Below are positions 20,635-27,078 of a DNA stretch of 27,078 bases, in pieces. The first letter of the stretch is position 1, and each line of letters starts with the position of its first letter. The notes beneath the pieces were generated by a model. The model ran no database searches. It was not told where the DNA came from and saw only the letters and a list, made by a program, of their open reading frames with translations. The translations under genes were made by a program, and so were the position numbers. Source of the DNA: an uncultured Christensenellaceae bacterium (GTDB lineage: Bacteria > Bacillota > Clostridia > Christensenellales > Borkfalkiaceae); the NCBI GenBank assembly GCA_910587365.1, contig CAJUKJ010000010.1, forward strand, positions 1 to 27,078, written 5' to 3'.

Positions 20635-22149
20635 TTAAATTTCAAAACTGCGGTATGATACCGCTTCGAGAATGTGATGCGGCTTTATATTTTGCGAAAA
20701 GTCCAAATCGGCAATTGTTCGCGCAACCTTGATAATTCTCGAACGCGCTCTTGCGGAAAGATGCAAGGCTTCAAAAGCGTTTTTTAAAATGCTTTCACAC
20801 TCCGTATCAAGACGGCAATAGCTTTTAATCTGCCTTTCGCCCATATTGGCGTTTACCGTCATATTGTCGCGGGAAAGCCGTTCACGCTGGATTGCCCTTG
20901 CCTTTTCTACGCGAGCCTTTACCTGCGCGCTGCTCTCCCCGACGGCTTCGGAAGACAAATCGTCGTATTTGACTCCGTCCACTTCCACCTGTAAGTCTAT
21001 CCTGTCCAGCAAAGGTCCCGAAACCTTGCTTCTGTATTTGTGTATCTGTGCGGGCGTACACGAGCATTGCAAATAAGAAGACCCGTAATTGCCGCAGGGA
21101 CAGGGGTTCATACTTGCACAGAGAATAAAGTCGGCAGGGAACGTAACGGCTCCGCCCGCGCGCGTGACGGTAATAATTTTATCTTCCAGCGGCTGGCGGA
21201 GGGATTCAAGCGTGCTTCTGTTATATTCCGGAAGCTCGTCAAGAAACAGTACGCCCTTATGCGCTTTTGAAATTTCGCCCGCGCGGATTTTGGAATTTCC
21301 GCCCCCGCACAGCGAAACGGTGGTTGCCGTGTGATGGGGCGTGCGGAACGGTCTTAAAGACACGATGCCGTCATCTGATAGTTCGCCCGAAACGGAATGG
21401 ATTTTTGTTACCTCCAACGCCTCTTCAAAGGTTAAATCGGGCATAATAGTGGGTATGCACCTTGCAAGCATAGTCTTGCCCGTTCCCGGAGGGCCTGCGA
21501 GCAAAATGTTATGTCCGCCCGCAACGGCGATTTCAAGCGCGCGCTTTGCCACCTTCTGCCCCTTGACGAACGATAAATCGCAGTTATACGAACGCTGACG
21601 CTGAGCCGAGTTGAAGCTGCGCGGCTGTACGGGATTAAAGGTCTGTTCGCCCGTAATCAGTTTTACGGTATCTTTAAGCGAGGACAGCGCGTATACTTCT
21701 ATCCCCTCGATATAGCTCGCCTCGTTGGCGTTTGTAGCAGGAACGATAAAACGCTTAAATCCTTTATCCCTTGCGGATATAAGGACGGGGAGTATTCCCG
21801 TAACGGGGCGCAACGCACCGTCAAGGGCAAGCTCGCCCAAGAGGACGAAGTCCTGCCCGCCCGTAAGCTGACCGCTTGCCTTTAAGATGCTTATTGCAAG
21901 CGGCAGGTCGAAGTGCGAGCCTTCCTTTTTTATATCTGCGGGGGCAAGGTTTATAGTGATTTTGTTTACAGGGAAGTTGAACGCACTGTTTTTTATTGCG
22001 GAACGCACGCGCTCCTTACTTTCCTTTACCGCCGCGTCGGGAAGTCCCACAAGGTCGTAGGACACCATACCTTTATTTATATCGGTTTCGACCTCAACCG
22101 GGACTCCTTCAAGCCCGATTAAAGCAAAACCCGTAACTTTTGATAACAT
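20635..22149 (-). CDS. comM: ComM/YifB-family Mg-chelatase-like AAA+ ATPase
   Basis: A 504-residue protein. It starts at MLSKVTGFALIGLEGVPVEV, preferred because GGAAG lies seven bases upstream; an upstream ATG at 22206 has no RBS. The N-terminal Lon-like fold domain (YDLVGLPDAAVKESKERVRS, NLAPADIKKEGSHFDLPLAI) is followed by the AAA+ module with Walker A GPPGTGKTMLARC, Walker B GVLFLDELPEYNRSTLESLR, a Cys cluster (NPCPCGNYGS, CSCTPAQIHKY), and the C-terminal helical domain (LHLSARARSRIIKVARTIAD). ComM is a branch-migration helicase in natural transformation. It sits between rplS and dprA. Confidence 0.95.
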   Translation of the reverse strand: MLSKVTGFALIGLEGVPVEVETDINKGMVSYDLVGLPDAAVKESKERVRSAIKNSAFNFPVNKITINLAPADIKKEGSHFDLPLAISILKASGQLTGGQDFVLLGELALDGALRPVTGILPVLISARDKGFKRFIVPATNANEASYIEGIEVYALSSLKDTVKLITGEQTFNPVQPRSFNSAQRQRSYNCDLSFVKGQKVAKRALEIAVAGGHNILLAGPPGTGKTMLARCIPTIMPDLTFEEALEVTKIHSVSGELSDDGIVSLRPFRTPHHTATTVSLCGGGNSKIRAGEISKAHKGVLFLDELPEYNRSTLESLRQPLEDKIITVTRAGGAVTFPADFILCASMNPCPCGNYGSSYLQCSCTPAQIHKYRSKVSGPLLDRIDLQVEVDGVKYDDLSSEAVGESSAQVKARVEKARAIQRERLSRDNMTVNANMGERQIKSYCRLDTECESILKNAFEALHLSARARSRIIKVARTIADLDFSQNIKPHHILEAVSYRSFEI

Positions 22150-22220
22150 ATTTTCTTCCGTAATAAATTTAATAGCCGATATTTTTAAAGCCCTTGCACA
22201 GGGCAAGAGCTTTTTTAAAA

Positions 22221-22568
22221 TTATTTAACTTCTGCAATTTTTGCAGCCTTACCCGTAAGACCGCGCAGGTAGTAAAGCTTAGCTCTTCTTACCTTGCCCT
22301 TTCTTACTACGGTTATCGAAGCGATTTTGGGGGAATGTAAAGGGAACGTTCTTTCAACGCCTACGCCGAAAGAAAGTCTGCGGACGGTAAAGCTTTCTCT
22401 TATACCGCCGTGCTTTTTAGCGATTACAACGCCTTCAAAGTTCTGTATTCTTTCCTTTGTACCCTCGATTACCTTGAAGCCTACTTTTACGGTATCGCCC
22501 ACGTTGAATGCGGGAACTTCCGTTTTCATACCTTCCTTTTCAATAGCTTCTACTAAACCTTTTATCAT
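22221..22568 (-). CDS. rplS: 50S ribosomal protein L19
   Basis: A 115-residue protein of normal length: VPAFNVGDTVKVGFKVIEG, RIQNFEGVVIAKKHGGIRES, FTVRRLSFGVGVERTFPLHS, and a basic end KGKVRRAKLYYLRGLTGKAA. It bridges the 50S and 30S subunits. The RBS is GGAGG. It has its own promoter and leader (see 22593-22665). In most Firmicutes it sits between trmD and rbgA; here that interval has no gene and rplS lies 3 kb downstream, after the PRT-like gene and a repeat-filled spacer. Confidence 0.98.
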   Translation of the reverse strand: MIKGLVEAIEKEGMKTEVPAFNVGDTVKVGFKVIEGTKERIQNFEGVVIAKKHGGIRESFTVRRLSFGVGVERTFPLHSPKIASITVVRKGKVRRAKLYYLRGLTGKAAKIAEVK

Positions 22569-22592
22569 AAAAACGACCTCCGGAATTAATTA

Positions 22593-22623
22593 CGGCATTC
22601 TTGAAAATATCAGCGGACTGCCG
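22593..22623 (-). promoter_or_regulatory. Candidate L19 leader stem
   Basis: Leftward: CGGCA...TGCCG encloses a small GCGG/CCGC-like hairpin in the 5' leader just upstream of the rplS GGAGG. Firmicutes rplS mRNAs carry an L19 leader; the match here is by position and general shape only. Confidence 0.4.
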
Positions 22624-22636
22624 CGAGTCGAGAATT

Positions 22637-22665
22637 ATATTAACAAATCTTTTTTTATTTTGCAA
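22637..22665 (-). promoter_or_regulatory. rplS promoter
   Basis: Leftward: TTGCAA (22660-22665), 17-base spacer, TAATAT (22637-22642). An overlapping TATAAT (22634-22639) gives a 20-base spacing. Confidence 0.6.
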
Positions 22666-22693
22666 CTCTTTTAAGGGGGTGTATCGCAATTTT

Positions 22694-22990
22694 CACACAA
22701 AATTATTCACGCAAATCTTTTACAAGCAAAATATTTGCCGTGATATGCTTATGTCGTAAAAACGCTTAACGGCGGAAGTTAATCCCGCCTTGCGCTTTTT
22801 CGGCATTATTCATTATTATAGCCTTCCCCTTGGGGAAGGTGGCGACGACAAAGAATGAGTCGGCGTCGGATGAGGTAAAACGCCTCGCAAAGTTTTAACG
22901 CGCAACCCATTGTGCTAACTTTGCTTCGTCTAATAATTTAACGGCGCAAGCAAAAGCGCGGTTTTGCTTGCGTCTTTAATCAATTAAAAT
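22694..22990 (-). repeat. F2-type element, disrupted (PRT-rplS spacer)
   Basis: Begins with CACG-CAAAT...ATTTG-C-CGTGA (22708-22743), then GGCGG/CCGCC within AAAACGC...GCGCTTTT as in the nusG spacer copy. The end matches the trmFO spacer copy: CGCAAGCAAAA (22945-22955) with TTTTGCTTGCG (22962-22972), then TTTAATCAATTAAAAT. The middle is interrupted by another repeat, and part of it (22908-22921 region) reads as the inverse of the other copies. Confidence 0.65.
22821..22876. repeat. CCTTCCCC/GGGGAAGG hairpin repeat nested in F2
   Basis: GCCTTCCCCTTGGGGAAGG is followed by TGGCGACGAC and GTCGGCGTCGGATGAGG. This pattern (AAGGTGGC...GGATGAGG) resembles an abundant intergenic repeat I recall from gut Clostridia. 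It appears inserted inside the F2 copy. Confidence 0.6.
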
Positions 22991-23118
22991 ATGCAAACTG
23001 CGGAGAAGCGAGCAAGACAAGGAGCGTGCGGATTTGTTGAGGGAGCATACATAGAAGTATGTGACCGATAACAAAACGTAAGCGCGACACAGTATTGCAA
23101 AGCTTATACGCTGTTTTA
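22991..23118 (-). repeat. F1 palindromic element, copy C (after PRT-like gene)
   Basis: Starts at the stop of the PRT-like gene: TAAAACAGCGTATAAGC. The central hairpin at 23046-23061 reads CATAC, loop ATAGAA, GTATG: both arms changed relative to copies A and B, keeping the pair. It ends near GAGAAGCGAGCAAGAC. Confidence 0.85.
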
Positions 23119-23742
23119 CATTATTTTGGAATAACCGTATGAATTAACCACCGCATCCACTTTAAGTCCTTTTTTGCAGAGCGGACAGTCCTGAGGGGCG
23201 TATGAAGAATAATCGGGTATATCGTCAACGCCGAGCAACTTGACTACGGGAACGTCGCATTTGAAATTGCCGCCGAATACGGTTGCCGCACCCGCGGGAG
23301 AACCGCCGTAATACCTTATACCCTCTATACCGCTGTTCACAGTCTGACCGGTGGTAGCGGAAGCCGTTAAAAGCAGAACGTGGCAATTCATAACATAAGG
23401 CAGAAAGTTATCGCGCAAAATCATTTTGTCGCCAACAAGCTCGGGCGTGATTACCGCGATATTCTGGTTGACGTTCATCCCCGCGTGCGAAAGGTAATTA
23501 GCCATAAACGCGCCTATCATCTTTGTTCGCTCTAAGGTAATGATAGTGTCGACGGGTATTCCCGCAAAGCTGTCCGCAAGAAGCTTCGCCGCCGCCTTAG
23601 CCGAATTTAACTGCGACTTGACCTTAGTCATATCGATACAGTGACTGACATGCGAATGCTTTGTGGCAAAGTGTCCCGGAATTACGCTGATGCTAATTTC
23701 ACGGTTGACGTGCGAATAAATTTCGTATGCCCTTTTTTCCAT
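23116..23742 (-). CDS. Phosphoribosyltransferase-like protein, atypical PRPP loop
   Basis: A 208-residue protein starting MEKRAYEIYSHVNREISISV (AAGGGG nine bases upstream; an upstream ATG at 23793 is poorer). The type I PRT fold is suggested by PVDTIITLERTKMIGAFMAN, by a flexible middle and by VLLLTASATTGQTVNSGIEG followed by GIRYYGGSPAGAATVFGG. In active enzymes the loop is hydrophobics-D-D/E-x-x-x-TG; here both acidic residues are replaced (Thr-Ala). A C-terminal CPLCKKG with VNSYGYSK follows. It resembles orotate phosphoribosyltransferase in general form, but the changed loop makes catalysis doubtful; a binding or regulatory role is possible. Its stop begins F1 copy C. Confidence 0.7.
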   Translation of the reverse strand: MEKRAYEIYSHVNREISISVIPGHFATKHSHVSHCIDMTKVKSQLNSAKAAAKLLADSFAGIPVDTIITLERTKMIGAFMANYLSHAGMNVNQNIAVITPELVGDKMILRDNFLPYVMNCHVLLLTASATTGQTVNSGIEGIRYYGGSPAGAATVFGGNFKCDVPVVKLLGVDDIPDYSSYAPQDCPLCKKGLKVDAVVNSYGYSKIM

Positions 23743-23826
23743 AATAGAACCCCTTATAAAATAGATTAAAATTATTATGCCGAAAATACGCAAAACGGGA
23801 TTAGCTTCGTTAATCGTTTTTACGGC

Positions 23827-23875
23827 CTAAGCAATTTCACGAAAATTTTATGCAAACAAAATTTTGTAAGCTTAG
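23827..23875. repeat. Hairpin starting at the yraN stop (F2 first-stem type)
   Basis: CTAAGC/GCTTAG outer pairing encloses CACGAAAATTTT and AAAATTTTGT. The yraN stop codon lies in the outer arm. No T run follows leftward, so it is not a typical terminator. Confidence 0.6.
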
Positions 23876-24234
23876 TAAAACGCATTTTTTATGTGGTTAA
23901 CTTCTCCGCGATATATCTCTATTATATCAAATCTTACGGTACAGTCAATAGGTCTGCCGTAAAAATAATATTTTGCGGCGTTTAAATATTTTTGTCTGCG
24001 CTTGAAATTTACCGCCTCTGACGGAATGCCGTAGCTGTCGGAAAGTCTTGTTTTGACTTCTATAAAAGCCAAAACCTCCCCCTTTTGCGCGATTACATCC
24101 ACTTCTCCAACCGGGCTTTTATAATTGCGTTCCAATATTTTATATCCGCACTTTTTAAGATAGGCGCAAGCTTTGTTTTCCCCCGCTTTGCCAAGGGCTT
24201 TGTTTGCCTTGTCCCTTTCGCTTCCTATTGCCAT
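23872..24234 (-). CDS. yraN: YraN/UPF0102 family nuclease-fold protein
   Basis: A 120-residue protein of normal family length: KALGKAGENKACAYLKKCGY, KILERNYKSPVGEVDVIAQK, EVLAFIEVKTRLSDSYGIPS. The G-E-D-E-x-K pattern (PVGEVDVIA...FIEVKTR) is the restriction-endonuclease-like core; the biochemical role is unsettled. I chose MAIGSERDKA (24234), which overlaps the rnhB end by 10 bases; an alternative ATG at 24267 (GAGG upstream) would add 11 residues (MPRPPQELHEK) with no family counterpart I know. The rnhB-yraN order is common. Confidence 0.88.
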   Translation of the reverse strand: MAIGSERDKANKALGKAGENKACAYLKKCGYKILERNYKSPVGEVDVIAQKGEVLAFIEVKTRLSDSYGIPSEAVNFKRRQKYLNAAKYYFYGRPIDCTVRFDIIEIYRGEVNHIKNAFY

Positions 24235-24821
24235 TTTTTCGTGAAGCTCCTGCGGTGGACGGGGCATAACCCCGCCTCTTTAATTGCATTTATATGTACG
24301 GCCGTGCCGTAACCCTTGTTATTCCCGAAGCAATATTGCGGATATAATATGTCGTAACCGTCCATAAGTCCGTCACGGTAAACCTTGGCGACGATGGAAG
24401 CGCATCCTATCGAATAGCTTAAACTGTCGCCCTTTATTATGCTTTGCTGCGGAAAAGCTATATCAAGCGTCATATTGCCGTCCGTAATGACGAAATCGGG
24501 CTTAATTTTAAGCCCCTCCACGGCATTTTTCATACAAAGCTTTGTAGCTTCCAAAATGTTTATTTTATCTATAATTTCGGGTTCGACGCGGCATATGTTG
24601 CAGGCAACAGCCTTTTTCAATATAGTTTCGGATAGATTTTCCCTTTTTTTTGCCGAAAGCTTTTTGCTGTCGTCCACGCCATCTATGATATCGTCTAACG
24701 GCATAATGACTGCGGCGCAGACCACAGGTCCCGCAAGCGGACCTCTGCCCACCTCGTCAACTCCGCAAATGTACTTAAACCCCTTTTCCGCCAACTGTCT
24801 TTCGTATAATAATTTATCCAT
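24225..24821 (-). CDS. rnhB: Ribonuclease HII
   Basis: A 198-residue enzyme that cuts RNA in RNA-DNA hybrids and starts removal of misincorporated ribonucleotides. The catalytic set is visible: Asp22 and Glu23 in CGVDEVGRGPLAGPVV, Asp114 in DFVITDGNM, and Asp150 in CASIVAKVYRDGLMD. It also has DSKKLSAKKRE. The ATG overlaps the rbgA stop by one base (TGATG), and its end overlaps yraN, so rbgA-rnhB-yraN is one coupled unit. Confidence 0.97.
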   Translation of the reverse strand: MDKLLYERQLAEKGFKYICGVDEVGRGPLAGPVVCAAVIMPLDDIIDGVDDSKKLSAKKRENLSETILKKAVACNICRVEPEIIDKINILEATKLCMKNAVEGLKIKPDFVITDGNMTLDIAFPQQSIIKGDSLSYSIGCASIVAKVYRDGLMDGYDILYPQYCFGNNKGYGTAVHINAIKEAGLCPVHRRSFTKKWQ

Positions 24822-25666
24822 CAGAATTTTAACCCCGACATATCAGCGGGGCAATCAAGGGTTATCCTGCCCAACCTGCCCTTTCTGAAATCGTCTATAA
24901 CAGCGCGTTCGGCACGCTCGTAATCGTATTCCCCGCCCTTTAAGACAAAACCTCTGCGCGCACACACGCAGTCGAGCATTTCAAGCTTACTGCCGCCCGT
25001 GACGCCGTACCGCTCTTCAAGCCGCTTGGGGTATTTTTCGTACAGCTCGCCGAGAAGCTCCAACGCGATATCGTCCAAATCGAGAATATCGTCGTTAATG
25101 CTTCCGACGAACGCAAGATGCAAAGCAAGCGACTGGTTGCCAAACGCGGGAGGCATCGTACCGGGGGTATCCAACAGCTCGAAGCCGTCAAGCCTTATCC
25201 ACTGCTTACCGCGGGTAACGCCCGCCTTGTCGCCCGTGACCGTGCGCTTGGAGCCTGCAAGTAAATTTATAACCGTGCTTTTGCCCGTGTTGGGGACGCC
25301 TACCACCATAAAACGGAAAATTTTGCTGTAACCCTTTGCAAGGTTTTTTTCACGCTTTTCGGCAACGAGCCTGTTTATGGCGGCCGTTATATCCCTCTTG
25401 GAGTTAGCATTTGCGGCATTTATTTTAATCGCGCTTGCGTCCATCAGCTTCATTAAATTATCGGCGCGCTCGTCCGCAAGGTCGCCCTTATTCAAAATGT
25501 ATAAAACGGGCTTCGCGCCCGCCATCTCTACAAGCTTCTGGTTGAACGAAGCCGCGGGACAGCGCGCGTCAAGCACGTATATTATGCCGTCTGCAAGCGG
25601 AACAAGCTGCTGCATCATCCGCATTGCCTTGGTCATATGACCGGGAAACCATTGAATAGTACGCAT
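24821..25666 (-). CDS. rbgA: Ribosome biogenesis GTPase RbgA (YlqF)
   Basis: A 281-residue circularly permuted GTPase: N-terminal IQWFPGHMTKAMRMM, G4 NKGD at residues 59-62, G1 GVPNTGKST at 123-131, G2 AGVTRGKQ, G3 DTPG at 166-169, and a C-terminal helical domain. RbgA acts late in 50S assembly. The gene overlaps rnhB, as in many Firmicutes. The RBS is poor. The 116-base gap to trmD, where rplS usually lies, has no gene; a 7-bp inverted repeat (CTGAAAT 25691-25697 / ATTTCAG 25715-25721) is present. Confidence 0.97.
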   Translation of the reverse strand: MRTIQWFPGHMTKAMRMMQQLVPLADGIIYVLDARCPAASFNQKLVEMAGAKPVLYILNKGDLADERADNLMKLMDASAIKINAANANSKRDITAAINRLVAEKREKNLAKGYSKIFRFMVVGVPNTGKSTVINLLAGSKRTVTGDKAGVTRGKQWIRLDGFELLDTPGTMPPAFGNQSLALHLAFVGSINDDILDLDDIALELLGELYEKYPKRLEERYGVTGGSKLEMLDCVCARRGFVLKGGEYDYERAERAVIDDFRKGRLGRITLDCPADMSGLKF

Positions 25667-25782
25667 AACTTTATAAATATTTTTCCACGTCTGAAATTAC
25701 GTTGGTATTACAATATTTCAGCACTTCAATTTCTCTTTTCAATCGTATATCTTTACTACCGCGCGTTTATTTGCCTTTTTAA

Positions 25783-26454
25783 TCATTTATCCCTCAGTAA
25801 ATCGGGGCGTTTTTCGCGCGTAAGCTTTTCGCTCTGTTCCCTGCGCCACTTATCTATTTCGGCGTGATTGCCCGATAAAAGCACCTCGGGTACCGCCGCG
25901 CCTTCGTAAACCGCTGGACGTGTGTACTGCGGGTATTCAAGTCCGTTATCGCCGAATGTTTCGTCCACGAGCGAGGTGTCGGAAAGCACGCCGTCAACGT
26001 AACGCGCTATACAGTCAGTCACAACCATTGCGGGAAGCTCGCCGCCCGTTAAAACGTAGTCGCCTATGGAAATTTCCTCGTCGATATACAAGTCGATTAC
26101 GCGCTGGTCTATCCCCTCGTAATGTCCGCAAAGCAAAATAAGGTGTTCAAAGCCTAAAAGCCCGAACGCCTTGTCCTGCGAAAAAGTCGCTCCCTTAGGG
26201 GAAAGGTATATGCGGTGCGCCTTATGTTCGGGGTCTACCGCCTTTATTGCCGAGCCTATGGGCTGGGGCATCATAACCATTCCCGCGCCGCCGCCGAAAG
26301 GATAGTCGTCGCACTTGAAGTGCTTGTTTTCGGCATAGTCGCGGATATTTACGACTTCGATATTGAGTTTACCCGCCTTTTGCGCCCTGCCTATCACACT
26401 GCCGTAAAGGGGTGTGAACATTTCGGGGAACAGCGTTAAAATCGTTATTTTCAA
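25783..26454 (-). CDS. trmD: tRNA (guanine-N1)-methyltransferase TrmD
   Basis: A 223-residue trefoil-knot methyltransferase that makes m1G37 in tRNA. Landmarks: ILTLFPEMFTPLYGSVIGRA, RDYAENKHFKCDDYPFGGG (FGGGAGM), LSPKGATFSQDKA, the knot LLCGHYEGIDQRVIDLYIDE and EISIGDYVLTGGELPAMVV. The C-terminal domain is somewhat short but complete (LSGNHAEIDKWRREQS). Its ATG overlaps the rimM stop by four bases, so they are translationally coupled. Confidence 0.97.
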   Translation of the reverse strand: MKITILTLFPEMFTPLYGSVIGRAQKAGKLNIEVVNIRDYAENKHFKCDDYPFGGGAGMVMMPQPIGSAIKAVDPEHKAHRIYLSPKGATFSQDKAFGLLGFEHLILLCGHYEGIDQRVIDLYIDEEISIGDYVLTGGELPAMVVTDCIARYVDGVLSDTSLVDETFGDNGLEYPQYTRPAVYEGAAVPEVLLSGNHAEIDKWRREQSEKLTREKRPDLLRDK

Positions 26455-26951
26455 AAGGAAACTTCCTTAAACCGTTTTGCATTTACGGTTATTTTCCGCG
26501 CCTGAACGTCGATATCCGTAATTACGCCGTCAGCCGCTGCAAAGGTTATCTGTTTACCTGCGGCGTTGGAAACGACGTAAATATCCGTTTTCGCGGGGGT
26601 CACGTCAACCACTTCCCCCAAGACGTCTCCGCGTCCGGTTATAACCGAACAGCCGATTAAATCAACGATGTAATACCGCCCTTCGGGAAGAGCGGGAATA
26701 TCGGCACGGAAAACCTCTATATCCTTGCCGCGGAGAAGCTCCGCCGCATTTCTGTCCGCAATGCCTTTCAGCCCTAAATACGCAAAATCGCCCTGCGCGC
26801 GTACAGAAAGGACGGAGTACTCAACTCCGTCGATAAATATTTTTTTAAACCCCTTTAAATCTTCTGAGGAGTCGGTTAACGCCTTAACCTTAATTTCCCC
26901 CAAAATACCCTGCGGTTTTAAAATTGAAGCTACGGTAAGTTTTTCCTGCAT
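26451..26951 (-). CDS. rimM: 16S rRNA processing protein RimM
   Basis: A 166-residue assembly factor for the 30S head. I start at MQEKLTVASILKPQGILGEI, the usual RimM beginning with the G-I-x-GE motif; an upstream in-frame ATG (27008) adds unrelated residues that overlap a repeat. The N-terminal barrel has VKALTDSSEDLKGFKKIFI; the PRC-barrel domain starts at about LPEGRYYIVDLIGCSVIT. The RBS is weak. It leads rimM-trmD; the upstream rpsP/KH-domain genes expected in Firmicutes would lie beyond the window. Confidence 0.95.
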   Translation of the reverse strand: MQEKLTVASILKPQGILGEIKVKALTDSSEDLKGFKKIFIDGVEYSVLSVRAQGDFAYLGLKGIADRNAAELLRGKDIEVFRADIPALPEGRYYIVDLIGCSVITGRGDVLGEVVDVTPAKTDIYVVSNAAGKQITFAAADGVITDIDVQARKITVNAKRFKEVSF

Positions 26952-26984
26952 AATATAAAACTCTGAAACTGTATCAGTATGCTC

Positions 26985-27066
26985 CGCACGGAAAGCACAA
27001 GCATACAACGACGTATGCGAATGAAAAAAGAATGCAAGCGCGACGCTGTACTACGACGCAAACTAC
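26985..27066 (-). repeat. F1-like element, copy F (upstream of rimM)
   Basis: A diverged copy at the window edge. Leftward it has TTGCGTCGTAGTAC, GTCGCGCTTGC, then a hairpin at 27001-27018 (GCATAC, loop AACGAC, GTATGC). Spacing and order match copies A-C. A TAG at 27063-27065 is a possible stop of the next gene, but its frame cannot be verified. Confidence 0.5.
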
Positions 27067-27078
27067 TGCCCGCTAAAA

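Larger units (their letters stand above)
22569..23115. other. 547-bp gene-free spacer: promoter, F2, nested repeat, F1
   Basis: No gene is supported. Reading leftward from the PRT-like stop: F1 copy C, an F2-type element interrupted by a CCTTCCCC/GGGGAAGG repeat (22821-22876), then the rplS promoter and leader. It is the largest concentration of repeats in the window. Confidence 0.75.

Noticed and set aside
24234..24267. Upstream ATG of yraN at 24267 as the start
   Set aside because: It has a possible GAGG, but the extra residues have no family counterpart I know and the 24234 start gives the usual length; the choice is not certain.

Overview
The window looks like a chromosomal segment of a Gram-positive, probably uncultured gut-type Clostridia (Bacillota). 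Reasons: the ribosomal and translation gene clusters have Firmicutes-style order, ribosome binding sites are strong AGGAGG types, an HslV with a CodW-like N-terminus is present, intrinsic terminators are common, and one repeat resembles the CCTTCCCC/GGGGAAGG hairpins I recall from gut Clostridia. I would not name a genus. No rRNA, tRNA, CRISPR array, insertion sequence or replication origin was seen.

Layout. 1-3.5 kb holds small accessory genes: the tail of a membrane protein, two small integral membrane proteins, a GyrI-like ligand-binding protein, and a cupin gene divergent from an HxlR regulator. 3.5-7.4 kb is a translation and transcription cluster read leftward: rpmG-secE-nusG, then rplK-rplA, then rplJ-rplL with its own consensus promoter and an L10-type leader with an attenuator. 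7.4-11.9 kb is an AT-rich accessory island. It carries an AbrB/RelE-type toxin-antitoxin pair, an unknown gene whose frame continues past its stop into a membrane helix, four paralogous regulators each with two Xre-type HTH domains in one chain, and a 268-residue unknown protein. 11.9-27 kb is a long leftward housekeeping run: rimM-trmD-rbgA-rnhB-yraN-(PRT-like)-rplS-comM-dprA-topA-trmFO-hslV-hslU-hisS-trxA. Compared with the B. subtilis order as I know it, rplS has left the trmD-rbgA interval, and xerC and codY are absent around hslVU.

Most unusual signals. (1) The spacers inside these conserved operons hold a dispersed palindromic element (called F1 here, full length about 125 bp). In five cases it begins exactly at the TAA stop of the upstream gene (rplJ, nusG, hslU, hslV and the PRT-like gene), always in the same orientation to transcription. 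Its central hairpin shows compensatory base changes. (2) A second multi-stem element (F2) lies just downstream of F1 in three spacers and alone in a fourth. Its stems differ in sequence between copies but keep pairing, with a partly conserved loop. (3) The HTH island has two divergent promoter regions built on the same plan: a long inverted repeat whose arms each abut a -10-like hexamer. It also has 25-bp identical repeats at two terminators that bracket three of the HTH genes.

How the genes work together. The core genes cover ribosome composition and assembly, rRNA and tRNA modification, transcription elongation and secretion, DNA topology and uptake, and proteolysis. The island looks like a self-regulating cassette of HTH proteins with two unknown putative effectors. 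All functional statements rest on motif reading by eye; no database search was possible.
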